Source of the DNA: Symsagittifera roscoffensis
Taxonomy: Eukaryota; Xenacoelomorpha; Acoela; Convolutidae
Direction: 5' to 3'
Length of the DNA stretch: 60,000 bases
NCBI RefSeq assembly: GCF_963678635.1
Contig: NC_087062.1
Location: forward strand, 53,642,473 to 53,702,472
The notes beneath the pieces were generated by a model. The model saw only the letters and a program-made list of their open reading frames with translations, ran no database searches and was not told the origin of the DNA. Position numbers and translations under genes: made by a program. Positions 21,603 to 30,775 of the stretch are shown piece by piece. Each line of letters starts with the position of its first letter. Position 1 is the stretch's first letter.

Positions 21603-23518
21603 TGAGTTAGGACCGATGGGTATAACTCATAGAGTAATTTCGGATAGGGTACACCGTCTGCTCGTCACGCTATCTTATTTTCGGCCGGATAGATTCGTGC
21701 AACTTCTTAGTCTAATACCGATCCTAATCTTACTCTTATACTATCTAGTCTCAGGTTGTTTAACTAGTCTCTGCTAGGCTCAATAGATCTAGGGTATACT
21801 GGTTTATTGCGGTTGCTGAAGTCTTCTTGGAGAGTCAACTAATTTCTAAGTTAAATTCAAATCTCTCTGGTGCTGAAATTACAAGTAATTTCAGCACTTA
21901 CAAATAAGTGGATTGTTAGTCAGATGGATCATGATTGGTTAATATTAAATACTTTACATTGGTAAAATATCTAATTTATCCAATCATAAAATGTAGTTTA
22001 GATCAGGTTCCACCCATCCGGGTTTTACAGAGTTTTTTAGAATAGTCTTTCTGCAATTCAAAGGATGGATGATGGACGTTGGTATTTGGCGAACATCTTA
22101 TTTCTTCTGGGTTTTCTTATTAGAGAAGTCCCAGATTCAATCGTTGTGTCTTCTCAAGACAACGACTGGGTCTTTGCAACAAACTCACATCTGATTTCAG
22201 AATGGTTGGCTATGTCAGGTTTTTCTGTTTCATTGATGAGAACTTCTTTGTGTTTTGATCTTGTCTAGGAATGGCGTGGAGATTGTGCGTGGAGGGGATG
22301 CCTGGTTACTCGGATCTGTACGTATACTTGAACATCGAGGTGGTCATTGGTCTAGTTCAATGAAGTCCTTTTCTGCGAAGTCAAGTCGTACTCTAAATCC
22401 TTTGAGTTGTGATTGTGAGCGGCATATTGATTGTAGTTGGCCATTCTTTCTCGAGTGTAGTGGGGTCGTTTTGTCTTTGGATGTTCGTCCTTGGTATTGT
22501 ATTCTGATCTATGTATTGCATAATGTAATTTACATTTTATAAAACTTTTATTAGTTTAATATTTTTTAATTATGATTTTAGTTAGTTGTTTTCACAAAAG
22601 CTTTTTGTTTTAGTTCAGTTATTTTGAAGAGTTACTCACCCTTGAGTAGCTCTTATTAAAAATAGGAGTGTGGTCACAAAGCGTGGATGTAGCGCGGTGG
22701 GTTAGGCCGGCTATAGAGCATGCTCAGGACGTCCTTCCTGGTGGGTTAGGCCAGGAGTGGGAGTATGATTGCATGCGGTTTTTGTGAGAGGTCCTGTTAT
22801 GTGACAACGTTTTATGTTGGGTTTGTTGTGGTTTTTCTTATGTTTTGTTGGTTGTGTCCTTTTTTCAAAAATCAAATTGTTTGTGGTATGGGTTTGTCTT
22901 TCGACTTTTTTGTGTTTTATTATTTCTTTCTTAGACTTTATAATAGTCTTCAAAAGAATAAATTATCCAGTTTTAAACTGGGTTAATCCGGTTTGGGTAC
23001 CGTTGGTTTCCTTTTCTTAGTCATGCTGTTATGCTATGTGTTGTGGTGTTTAGTAAGCTGCATTGGTTAGTTTTGTTTAGTATATAATTCCTTTCCAACC
23101 GGGTTAAAGGAAAGTTTGAAACTTGTTATCGTGTGTTAGAGTTGTTGAGTTGTGAAAGCTTGAAACTGAAATTCATTATTTAAACAATTCTTCGTGGGCG
23201 AGCTGTGCGAGTTTGGATAGAATTCTTGTGCGAGTGAATGAAAATATCAAAAGGTTAGTACTGCATTTGCTTCTTATTAATTTACTACATAGAATTTTTA
23301 ATTTTACTGCTAGTTGTTGGGGAAAATTAAGTTACAAATTTTCATCATTTTTAGATTTACTGCTTGTGGGGGAAAAATTTATAAATTAAATTACTGCATT
23401 GGTATTATATTTATTTAATTATTTGGTGTAAAAAATTAATAGAGTTTTAAACAGTTTGAAGAAGTTTTCAATTTTTATTTTCTTTTGTGAATTTTTCAGA
23501 TGATCGTTGGGTGAAGGC
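21603..23518 (-). repeat. 3' terminal (LTR-containing) region of copy 1
   Basis: Homologous over blocks to the LTR regions of copies 2 and 3: the CGGTTGG...TATA block near 23.1 kb, the paired TTTAAACTGG/CCAGTTTTAAAC region, GGTTCCACCCATCC near 22.0 kb, and the ACTCATAGAG block at 21.63 kb. The 3' edge is TGAGTTAGG on the plus strand at 21603 (CA in sense). It is exactly 30 nt from the CTATGAG block, as in the array LTRs. The middle part (22.1-22.5 kb) is diverged. The 5' LTR boundary inside this interval was not resolved. Confidence 0.6.
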
Positions 23519-23601
23519 TAAAATTCTAAAGAAAACATGGATAAAGAATGGTGAGTTTCTAATATTTTAATTAGTTAGTAATATGTATAATTCATACTTA
23601 C
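23518..23601 (-). other. Candidate intron directly after the ORFd stop, copy 1
   Basis: Sense: TAA stop, then CAG|GTAAGTATG at 23601, TTACTAAC in the middle, and acceptors TTTTCTTTAG (23526) or TTTTAG (23518). 76 or 84 nt. Homologous to the 72-nt introns at 7078 and 11317. In copy 2 an acceptor-like TTTTACATTTCAG remains (49520) but no donor is seen. Confidence 0.55.
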
Positions 23602-23604
23602 CTG

Positions 23605-25401
23605 TTAGTCGTCGGGGAAGAAACCGTGGGGGAAGATGTCGTGGATGAGATCTGAAGTTGTTAGTAATTTAGCTAAAATGCGGATGATATTTTTAGTTTG
23701 AAGTAGTGGCCAAAGCAATTGAAGTGCTTTAATGGTGGTTAGTTCTTCAGTGCCAACTGCAAATTCATAAGGTGTGTTTTGGATTAGATTATATAATTTG
23801 TGATTGAATTTAGTGTTATGGATGAATTCTAAAATGGGGATTTCTATAGGTTGTACAAACTCGTGTGGGATAAGGAATGGTCGGGATTCTTCTGCATTGA
23901 AGGTCTTGGTGATTGGACAAAAAATATACATTTGGGTTATGGGATCATAATTTCGAAGAATACCATGAAGGTTAGTATCTTTAATGCAATATGTGAAGTT
24001 AAGAAAGAATGGTGAGGTGTATTTGGAATTGATGAATTGAAAACGATGGTGTGGTTGTCTGGAGGGAGTGTGTAGGTCGAAGTGATTTTGGATAAAACGA
24101 TAATAAGTATATGTGTGTGTTTGTTTAGTGCGCAACATAATATCGTGTGAGTAGTGCAAATCTCTTTCATGTGGTGCAAGGAAATGAAAGGTTAGTGAAA
24201 ATATTTGGAAGCGTTCTTTAAAACTTTCGTAGGCTTGTGTGTCTGTTAGTGCTTCTGAAATAATGTGGTCAAACTTGCGATCGAAGATATTTAGTGTAAA
24301 TACATATGGTGTTTTAATGAAAAATTTCTCGGTGATTTGTGGGTTAGCGAAGCGATCGTCGTCTAAGAATTGATCTTGGTTAGCTCTGATGATGTTATGA
24401 TCGTAATATTCTAGTGTATATTCATTAGCTCGGGGTGCAGTGTGTGTTTTTAGTGATTTTTTATATCCAATGTAGGTAAATTGTTTAGATGTTAGTGGTG
24501 TGGTGAGTCGATATAGCATGTTTTTTTTTCGTTCTATATCGATGTGAGTGTTAGATAAGGGTAAGCAAAGGGGATTAGTAAAATGATAATATGAGGTCCA
24601 AGGAAGGGTAGGCATTAAAACGTGTTCGTCTACAAAGTTACGTGTCTCGTTAGTGTCGTGAGGGGTGTTTAAGGTGTATTGTGGAAATGAGGGTAAGGTG
24701 ATAGCTAAAAATTCTTTTTTGTTAGTGTGTTTTGGATGGTTGATATATTCACGGGCTGTTCCTGGTTTTGCTGGGAAAGGATGGTTGGGGAACTTTCTTT
24801 TAAAAGTGCGGTAAGCTCTATTAGTGCTGAGTGAAGATTCAGTAGATGTGGATGATGGTGCTAATGATTCAGTATAAATTGAAGAGGCTGTAGGGGTAGG
24901 AGGGTTGGATGAATCTATTGTGGATGAGATTTGGTTTATGGTTGGGATGTCAAGGTGATAGGGTTGTTGTTGTAGGGTAATGAAATTATCTAGTTCTGGG
25001 GAGATTCGGGGGGTATCTGGAGAATGAGATGATTGGTCTGAGTGAAGTGAGGAGTAGGTTGGAGTGACTTGGGAAGCATAAGAGGGTGTAGAATTGGTTG
25101 GGTCAGGGTTATTTGGTAATATGGGTTGAAAAGGGGGTTGGGAAAAAATTGAGGGGTTGGTGGGAAAATTATTGGATGGAGATGGTTCAGAGTCGGGGGT
25201 TTCAATATTCGGGTTATTGAGTTGTGATGTGGAGTATAAAACTGAGATGTGTGAATTAGTATCGGAATTCATGCCTGATGTTACATTACTGGTTGGGAAA
25301 TCGGGTGGCGGGAAAGCAAAAAGTGGTATTTTTGTAATGGGAGTAGTGAGGTTGGTTGGGTGGGAATTTGAACGGTGTAGGGATCCAAGTTGTCGGCTCA
25401 T
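23605..25401 (-). CDS. ORFd: uncharacterised 598-aa retroelement protein downstream of env
   Basis: Intact frame whose ATG overlaps the env stop codon (ATGA, 25401-25398). Residues 1-200 are low-complexity and Pro/Ser/Thr/Asn-rich with no obvious signal peptide. Residues 200-598 look like a folded domain: aromatic- and His-rich segments such as MPTLPWTSYYHFTNPL, the FDHIISEALT region, FQIFSLTFHFLAPHERDLHYS, FQFINSKYTSPFFLNFTYC and DTNLHGILRNYD. These last blocks are also conserved in the decayed copies 2 and 3, so the C-terminal domain is a genuine, long-standing component. I recognise no known family. No transmembrane helix or catalytic motif is evident. Position suggests translation coupled to env; an accessory or virion role is only a guess. 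Confidence 0.85.
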   Translation of the reverse strand: MSRQLGSLHRSNSHPTNLTTPITKIPLFAFPPPDFPTSNVTSGMNSDTNSHISVLYSTSQLNNPNIETPDSEPSPSNNFPTNPSIFSQPPFQPILPNNPDPTNSTPSYASQVTPTYSSLHSDQSSHSPDTPRISPELDNFITLQQQPYHLDIPTINQISSTIDSSNPPTPTASSIYTESLAPSSTSTESSLSTNRAYRTFKRKFPNHPFPAKPGTAREYINHPKHTNKKEFLAITLPSFPQYTLNTPHDTNETRNFVDEHVLMPTLPWTSYYHFTNPLCLPLSNTHIDIERKKNMLYRLTTPLTSKQFTYIGYKKSLKTHTAPRANEYTLEYYDHNIIRANQDQFLDDDRFANPQITEKFFIKTPYVFTLNIFDRKFDHIISEALTDTQAYESFKERFQIFSLTFHFLAPHERDLHYSHDIMLRTKQTHTYTYYRFIQNHFDLHTPSRQPHHRFQFINSKYTSPFFLNFTYCIKDTNLHGILRNYDPITQMYIFCPITKTFNAEESRPFLIPHEFVQPIEIPILEFIHNTKFNHKLYNLIQNTPYEFAVGTEELTTIKALQLLWPLLQTKNIIRILAKLLTTSDLIHDIFPHGFFPDD

Positions 25402-28016
25402 CGTGGGCTAAAAAAATTATTATTTTGAGACTGAAAAGGGGTGGTATGGGGTTGTTCTATAATTTGTTCATAAGTATTTTCATCTTGTGAGTGGTGTGGC
25501 ATTATATGTTGGATGGGACTTTGTGATATGGTTGGTCGAAAATTTTGATTATGTGTTATGGCTAAATTTCGAAAATTACGTGGGACTAGGGATAATGGAT
25601 GGTTATGTGGTAGGGGTGGTAACTGTGGTGCTGTTGGTGTTGTGTCTACATTGTTATGTTCTTCGTCGTATGTGTTCTGTCTTGTTGCTATTTTTGTGTT
25701 GTATTCTTTTATTTGTGCATCTAAAAGAATTTTGTTTATAGATGTAGAAAAGATTCCAAAAAATCCTGCAAATAGTATGCGTGCTACGCTTGCTTGTCTG
25801 TTTACTTGTGTGTGTATAGCACATGTGTTGTAGATTCCTTTTAAAAGTGAAAAAAGAAATCCAATAAAGTTAAACATTGCGTATAAAATAGTCAATTTTT
25901 CTAAGATGTAGTAGGGCCATCCTAGAAAATCAAGAATTTCATTTTTGAGTGTTACAAAGCTAAAAATATTGATGGGTGATATATCTTGGGGACGGTATTT
26001 TTCACCGTTTAGATATATATAATCTTTAATGTCTTTAAAATATCCGCTATAGTCTTGCGTATAGATGTCTGCAAATCCTGCGGTTTCTGCAAGTTTGCGT
26101 AAGTTTTGGTCAATTGATTGTCTTTGTATTGTGTTCATTTGTGTTAATAATTCTTGGAATTGTTGTGTTCTAATGTGATGTTGAATATCTGATTTTGAGT
26201 ATATTCCTATTGATTGTAAGTCTATATTTGGGTTTCGAGCGATAGCGCGAATGCTTTCCGGTGAAAATTTTTTGAGTGATTGCATTAATGTGGGATATGG
26301 GGTGAGAAGGTAATATTTATCTTCATCAGGGTTTAGTTGTACTACGATGTGGCTATTTTCTGATCCACATGGGACTGCGGTATCCAAGAAATAGGTTCTT
26401 CGTGAAAGTGTGTCAACGAAATGTACTTTATTCTTATAAAATATAGGGATTCTTTTATAGCATCGTTTATCTTCAAAAACGTATAGTGGTGATACTTTTT
26501 TAGTGCAAGTATAAAACCATAAGATGTTTCCTTCATAGTCTAAAAAATTTGATCTATTTCCTGATAGTAAATATCCTGCGTAGGGTATTTTTAATACTGC
26601 TAGTGCAAGTGATTGTAATATTTGTGTTCTTTCTAATTCGCATAGTTGGTGTAGTGTTTCTAATTCGGAGAGTGACATTTCTTGAAAAATTCGGCTAATC
26701 GTGTAGTCTAGTTTCATATCTAAGTGAATATCATAGTGGATATTACCAAAATATGTACTATTCTTTAGTGATAGTTCTTGTAAACGTGTGCTTTGATCGT
26801 CTTGGGGCTTTAAATGTCCACCAGGTTGACCTGTATTCTTTTGAAAATTAACTGGTATATATGATGTTCCTTCATTTAGGGGATGACTTGTGACGTATGG
26901 GTCGACTTTTATTTTTCCAGTGGTCATGTCGAATCCATTTTCGTATTCAACTAATATTTCAGAGTATTGTGTTTTGTGAAGTGGGTTTCTGTATTTACAT
27001 GCAAGTTCTGTTTCTTGATATATTTGAAAACGTGTTAATTTATTTTCTATATTATGAATGTTTCTAAAATTAGAACTTATTTTTCGTAATGGATTTACTT
27101 GTTCATATGGTATTGATTGTATAAAATATTTTTCGTGAAATTTTATCATACGAGCGTGTATTTTTGCTATTTGAAATGTTGTACATGTGTCTTCGGGGAA
27201 CCAAACAATTGTTGCTTGTGTTCTTGTTGTAGGGTCGCAATAACCTTGGTCGTTTTTACAAGGTAATCTAATTCCTTGATAGATCATTGTGTTGTCTGAT
27301 AAATCTCGTGTGAGTTGTATTTTTTCGAGTTGTATTTTCCAATCGAAAAACATGATCTCTTGGTATCCTTTGTTTTTTGTGTCTGCTTTGCAGTTTGATG
27401 GGTCATTTATACCAATGTGTGGTATCCAGTGTTTATCGTGTATATCATAAGTTAATCGTCCGTGTGCGCCGTTATATGGGTACTTTTCATCTAGTTTTAT
27501 ATGTCCTTGATATCTTTCAAGTTCTGCTTGATGTACAGAATCCGAAAAAACTTGGAAATATACTAACTTTCTATCTGTGTTTTTATTTTTTTTGATGTTT
27601 AGTCGGAGTAACTCGTTTTTACAATCTTCGGGATTGAGATGTAAAAGTCGTTCTATATTACTCTGGTAGAATGATTCATGGTCAAGTCGGTTTTTATTTC
27701 CGTTTGAGACTTGTGAACAATGTACTTTCTTTTCAGAAAATGTTGCTGTGAATTTATATCCTATAACTGTAGTTGCTCGGGCTTTTGAATAAAGTGTTGC
27801 TATTACATTTGTAATTTCTATGGCTTGGGGTTCTGTTTCGCATTGTGATACTTGATTTATTGCATACTTGTGTAGTGTTTTTTGTTCGTTTTCTTCACAA
27901 TCGTAATGTGTTACTAATAAATCTTGGGGTCCTGTGCGGGGAGAAGGGTTTATGTTTTGATTTGAGATTACTAGAAAAAGGAGTTGGAGAAAAATTAATA
28001 ATTTTAGAATATACAT
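25398..28016 (-). CDS. env: Envelope-like glycoprotein (872 aa)
   Basis: Intact frame from ATG at 28016. Residues 1-18 form a hydrophobic signal peptide (MYILKLLIFLQLLFLVIS). The ectodomain is Cys-rich (YDCEEN near residue 38, CDPTTR, DTCTTFQ, CELERTQ, a CTKK...CYKRIP pair) with N-glycosylation sequons such as NST and NRS. The membrane-proximal part holds a long hydrophobic stretch at about 704-732 (YAMFNFIGFLFSLL) and a second at about 745-759 (ARILFAGFFGIFS), followed by a roughly 110-residue Pro/His/Gln-rich tail. Architecture fits a class-type viral envelope protein. The Cys spacing and the segment around the CYKRIP block remind me of arthropod chuvirus-type glycoproteins, but this is from memory and unverified. 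Homologous fragments occur in copies 2 and 3. Confidence 0.85.
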   Translation of the reverse strand: MYILKLLIFLQLLFLVISNQNINPSPRTGPQDLLVTHYDCEENEQKTLHKYAINQVSQCETEPQAIEITNVIATLYSKARATTVIGYKFTATFSEKKVHCSQVSNGNKNRLDHESFYQSNIERLLHLNPEDCKNELLRLNIKKNKNTDRKLVYFQVFSDSVHQAELERYQGHIKLDEKYPYNGAHGRLTYDIHDKHWIPHIGINDPSNCKADTKNKGYQEIMFFDWKIQLEKIQLTRDLSDNTMIYQGIRLPCKNDQGYCDPTTRTQATIVWFPEDTCTTFQIAKIHARMIKFHEKYFIQSIPYEQVNPLRKISSNFRNIHNIENKLTRFQIYQETELACKYRNPLHKTQYSEILVEYENGFDMTTGKIKVDPYVTSHPLNEGTSYIPVNFQKNTGQPGGHLKPQDDQSTRLQELSLKNSTYFGNIHYDIHLDMKLDYTISRIFQEMSLSELETLHQLCELERTQILQSLALAVLKIPYAGYLLSGNRSNFLDYEGNILWFYTCTKKVSPLYVFEDKRCYKRIPIFYKNKVHFVDTLSRRTYFLDTAVPCGSENSHIVVQLNPDEDKYYLLTPYPTLMQSLKKFSPESIRAIARNPNIDLQSIGIYSKSDIQHHIRTQQFQELLTQMNTIQRQSIDQNLRKLAETAGFADIYTQDYSGYFKDIKDYIYLNGEKYRPQDISPINIFSFVTLKNEILDFLGWPYYILEKLTILYAMFNFIGFLFSLLKGIYNTCAIHTQVNRQASVARILFAGFFGIFSTSINKILLDAQIKEYNTKIATRQNTYDEEHNNVDTTPTAPQLPPLPHNHPLSLVPRNFRNLAITHNQNFRPTISQSPIQHIMPHHSQDENTYEQIIEQPHTTPFQSQNNNFFSPR

Positions 28017-28084
28017 GTGTATGATAATCCTGAGTATGGGTTATAAAATGTGATGTAACCAATTGTCTTTTTGGTATATCTGTC

Positions 28085-29137
28085 CTATTTATATATTACT
28101 TCAGTGGTTATAAATGGTGGTGGTAGTGATTGAGCTGTTATGTTTGGTGGGTTTAATGGGTAGGGATGTTGAGTAATGTTGTTTAATTTAACTGTGATTT
28201 CAAACTTTAATTGTAAACTGTTTTGTTGGAGTATTTGGATATTGTGATCACGGATATCGTCGTGAATGTCTTGCCGGTATTGTAATCTATTAAGTGCCCA
28301 GTTGTGAAGGCGATTACTTTCTAGATGTTGTCCAAATAATGGTGGAGGGGCTGTAAATGTATTCCAATCTAGTCTTAAAGGGATATTTGTTGATGATTGT
28401 TCTCGATATCTGGCGTCGAGATTATTTGGAAAATTTAAGTTAAAAGGTGGTGGTGAAATCTGGCTTATTGATGGTGTTTATGGTAGTGATAATGTTTCTG
28501 GTAGTGATGAGGATGTTGTTGTATCCGTAGAAATATCTATTGGATCATTGACTAAATTTAATTCACCTTGTGTAAATGAATGTGTTGTCCAATATGGTAG
28601 TCGTGATGCCTGGTTTGGGGGGTTAAAGGGATTTTCACGTATTTGTTCAGATGTTGGTGTTGAACCTAAGTAATCTGATGGTAGGCTTGAGGTGCTACGT
28701 TGTGAAAGAAGCGTAGGGGTTTCTGGTAATATACCAATGGGGTTTTCTGGAGTGTTTTGTGATGGGGATTGAGGTATATCAAAATGAACTCGGGGAGTTT
28801 GAAAATTTTTGTTTCGTCGAGGATGTATAATTTGTCTATTTATTTCGACTGTATTTTGGTTTTGACTAGGATTTCTTATTCTACTTAATTCTTGTGGTAG
28901 TGTTGGGTATAAGTTATATGTTGGTTCACTTAGAGGTGCTTGTCGTTGAACTGGTTCTAGTGGTTCTGATAAACGAGCGTGTCGTTCTTCAAAAGTGTAT
29001 GGGTTATCTTGAAAGGAAATTCGTGTAGATGTTTGAGGATTTTGGGTAGTTGAAGGTGTTGTTGGGTTATCTTGGGATGATGTCGGTGAAGACTGACTTT
29101 GTAACTGTTGGGTAGCAATTTTTGATAGCTTTTTGGT
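28085..29137 (-). pseudogene. ORFc: Pro/Ser/Thr/Gln-rich frame between ORFb and env, one in-frame stop
   Basis: Open from after a TAG at 29140-29138 to a TAG at 28087-28085, interrupted by a TAA at 28480-28478. The first 200 or so codons contain no ATG (QSQSSPTSSQDNP, RQAPLSEPTYN, NFQTPRVHFDIPQS), so expression would need splicing, frameshifting or a non-AUG start. The second part is more structured (RYREQSSTNIPLRLDWNTF, NRLQYRQDIHDDIRDHNIQ, LKFEITVKLNNI). A remnant is recognisable in copy 3 at about 4750-4930 and 8990-9170, so it belongs to the element. Product unknown. Confidence 0.6.
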
Positions 29138-29145
29138 CTATTCTT

Positions 29146-29334
29146 TTAGTGAAAAAGTTTATGTTTATTATAGTATTCTTCTAAGAAAAGAATTAGGAGG
29201 ATTGTTGCTAGAGCGAATGTGATGATTGCTTTCTTTATACATTTGCATATGGTCAAAATGAGGGATGATAGAAATGTTATGAAAATTACAAATAGTAGAA
29301 AAATATCAGTTCTACTGAAAATAGTTCGTATCAT
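29146..29334 (-). CDS. ORFb: small membrane protein (62 aa)
   Basis: ATG at 29334 overlaps the ORFa stop (ATGA, 29334-29331). One or two hydrophobic segments: about 10-27 (FLLFVIFITFLSSLILTI) and about 36-51 (AIITFALATILLILFL), separated by CKCIKK, with a charged tail EEYYNKHK. It resembles a viroporin-like or hairpin membrane protein in shape only; no family recognised. Intact. The pairing with ORFa and the position between pol and env point to an accessory gene. Confidence 0.5.
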   Translation of the reverse strand: MIRTIFSRTDIFLLFVIFITFLSSLILTICKCIKKAIITFALATILLILFLEEYYNKHKLFH

Positions 29335-29561
29335 TTAGACAAGTTGTATAAATCGTACCTGTGGATATAATCAAGGGTTTTTGAAAGTTGGAGAAATAGT
29401 TCGAATATAGTGTAGAAAATTAAAAAAATATTACAAAAAATGATTAAGATTATTAGAAAAGATTCAAGGATATCAAAAAGAAATATTATGAAAGTTTCAA
29501 GTATCGTAAAAAATTGTTTGAGGTTTGTGATAATTTTAGTGACTGTTTGATAGAAGAGCAT
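29331..29561 (-). CDS. ORFa: small hydrophobic protein (76 aa)
   Basis: ATG at 29561. After MLFYQTVTKIITNLKQFF comes a long hydrophobic stretch (FIIFLFDILESFLIILIIFCNIFLIFYTIF, about residues 24-53), then LSKTLDYIHRYDL. The start and hydrophobic character are conserved in the decayed copy 3 (3835 onward), which argues that it is a real gene of the family. Function unknown; membrane insertion is predicted. Confidence 0.5.
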   Translation of the reverse strand: MLFYQTVTKIITNLKQFFTILETFIIFLFDILESFLIILIIFCNIFLIFYTIFELFLQLSKTLDYIHRYDLYNLSK

Positions 29562-30154
29562 TTAAGAAATGACTTCGTGATCGAATATTTTTTGTTGTTT
29601 GGAGCAATTTTCAAGTGTGGTCGGATTATTTATTAGTTTTTTGACAAGTGGGTTGAGTTTTGTAAAAAATTGTTGGGGGCAATTTTTATGGTGATCGGGA
29701 GGTCTTCTTTGTCTTTATTTTCATTTGTCAAATGATCTGGGGTATTTTTGAGATTTTTATACTTTAGGCTAAATAAAATGGTCGTTCTTTTACTTTAGGC
29801 TAATTTAACGGATTTGTTTGGGGGATATTTGAGGTCTGAGTTGGGGAAATATTGTTGATCTTTGGTTTATTAGATAAGGGAGGGTTATGATATTATGGTG
29901 ATATTTATTTTAGTTGTCAAGTTGGAGTGGTTTGCTTATTTTTGACCTGGAGGTCGTAAAGTTATAGTTATAGATATGCCTGGAGTTTAATATTTTTTGT
30001 CTAGTTGGTTTGTGTTAAAGTTATAGAAGGTGACGGATTGGATGAATCCTATTGGCTAATTTTGAACTAGAATCGCTGCGTGTTTGTCAGCATGTTATCT
30101 TGAAAAATGAAAGTGTAAAATGTTTCAGAGGTGCAAAGATTATTAAATGTAGAA
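29562..30154 (-). other. pol-ORFa intergenic region of copy 1
   Basis: About 590 bp with no credible gene. It contains the paired AGCCTAAAG motif (29762-29803) and aligns in blocks with 3291-3834 of copy 3. Confidence 0.5.
29762..29803 (-). promoter_or_regulatory. Paired TTAGCCTAAAG motif (31-nt offset), copy 1
   Basis: Two perfect TTAGCCTAAAG copies in sense orientation at 29803-29793 and 29772-29762, offset 31 nt. The same pair and offset occur in copy 3 at 3635-3676, although the 20 nt between them are not well conserved. Candidate cis-element; role unknown. Confidence 0.45.
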
Positions 30155-30775
30155 TTAAAGTTGTTTTTGAAATTCAACTTTCTTTAATATTTTAGATTGT
30201 GGGATGAATAATTTATAATTTTTACGTGGTTGATTTCTAAGTCGTGAAGACTCTCTATGTTCTGATTTGTCGATTTGTTCTTGGGGTATTATTTGTTTTG
30301 TCATTTTTCTATTTTTTCTTTCTTTTTGAGATGTATTTTGATCTAGATTTTTTGTATTGTTTTTTGTGGTGGTTGATTTTGTTATTTGGTTTTTGAGGTG
30401 AAAATCTTTTTGTTCCTTCGTTGTATTTTCCGTATGTGGGTCATTTTGAATAACTTGTAAACCTGTAAAAGAATATAATTGAGTTAGTTCGCGGAGTGCG
30501 TATTCTTTTGGATAATAAGGTAATAGGTTATTTCGGTGTTGAACGATTTCTTTTTTGTCTGAGTCGGTAATTTTATATGTGACATCAGTGGGTTTTGCAA
30601 TTATTTGGTATGGTCCTTTACGAAGGGGTTGTAATTTTTTTGAAATTCCTTTTTGAGTATTAAAATTGGGTATTAAAACAAATGTTCCAATTTTTAAATC
30701 GGAGGCTGGTGTAAAGCGTGATTTTATTTGTTCATTAATATTTTGCCTTTGTAACAACTTTTTTGTTACTTTTGG
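30155..30775 (-). pseudogene. pol: integrase C-terminal (GPY/F) domain and tail
   Basis: A 200-codon frame after a one-base shift near 30770. It contains the GPY/F module of Ty3/gypsy and retroviral integrases (TFVLIPNF...LQPLRKGPYQI, GPY at residues 48-50 of this frame) and a basic Lys/Gln/Asn-rich tail ending KVEFQKQL. No chromodomain is visible. The first codon is a TTG, not an ATG, because this is the continuation of the integrase frame. Confidence 0.85.

Noticed and set aside
21406-22542. Plus-strand frames (21406, 22065, 22255) as host exons
   Set aside because: Most of this sequence lies in or at the edge of the copy 1 LTR, and the frames are not conserved in the other LTRs.
25157-25833. 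Plus-strand frames over the env/ORFd junction
   Set aside because: Antisense shadows of two well-supported minus-strand genes.
30155-30757. Chromodomain at the integrase C-terminus
   Set aside because: Only the GPY/F module and a basic low-complexity tail are visible.
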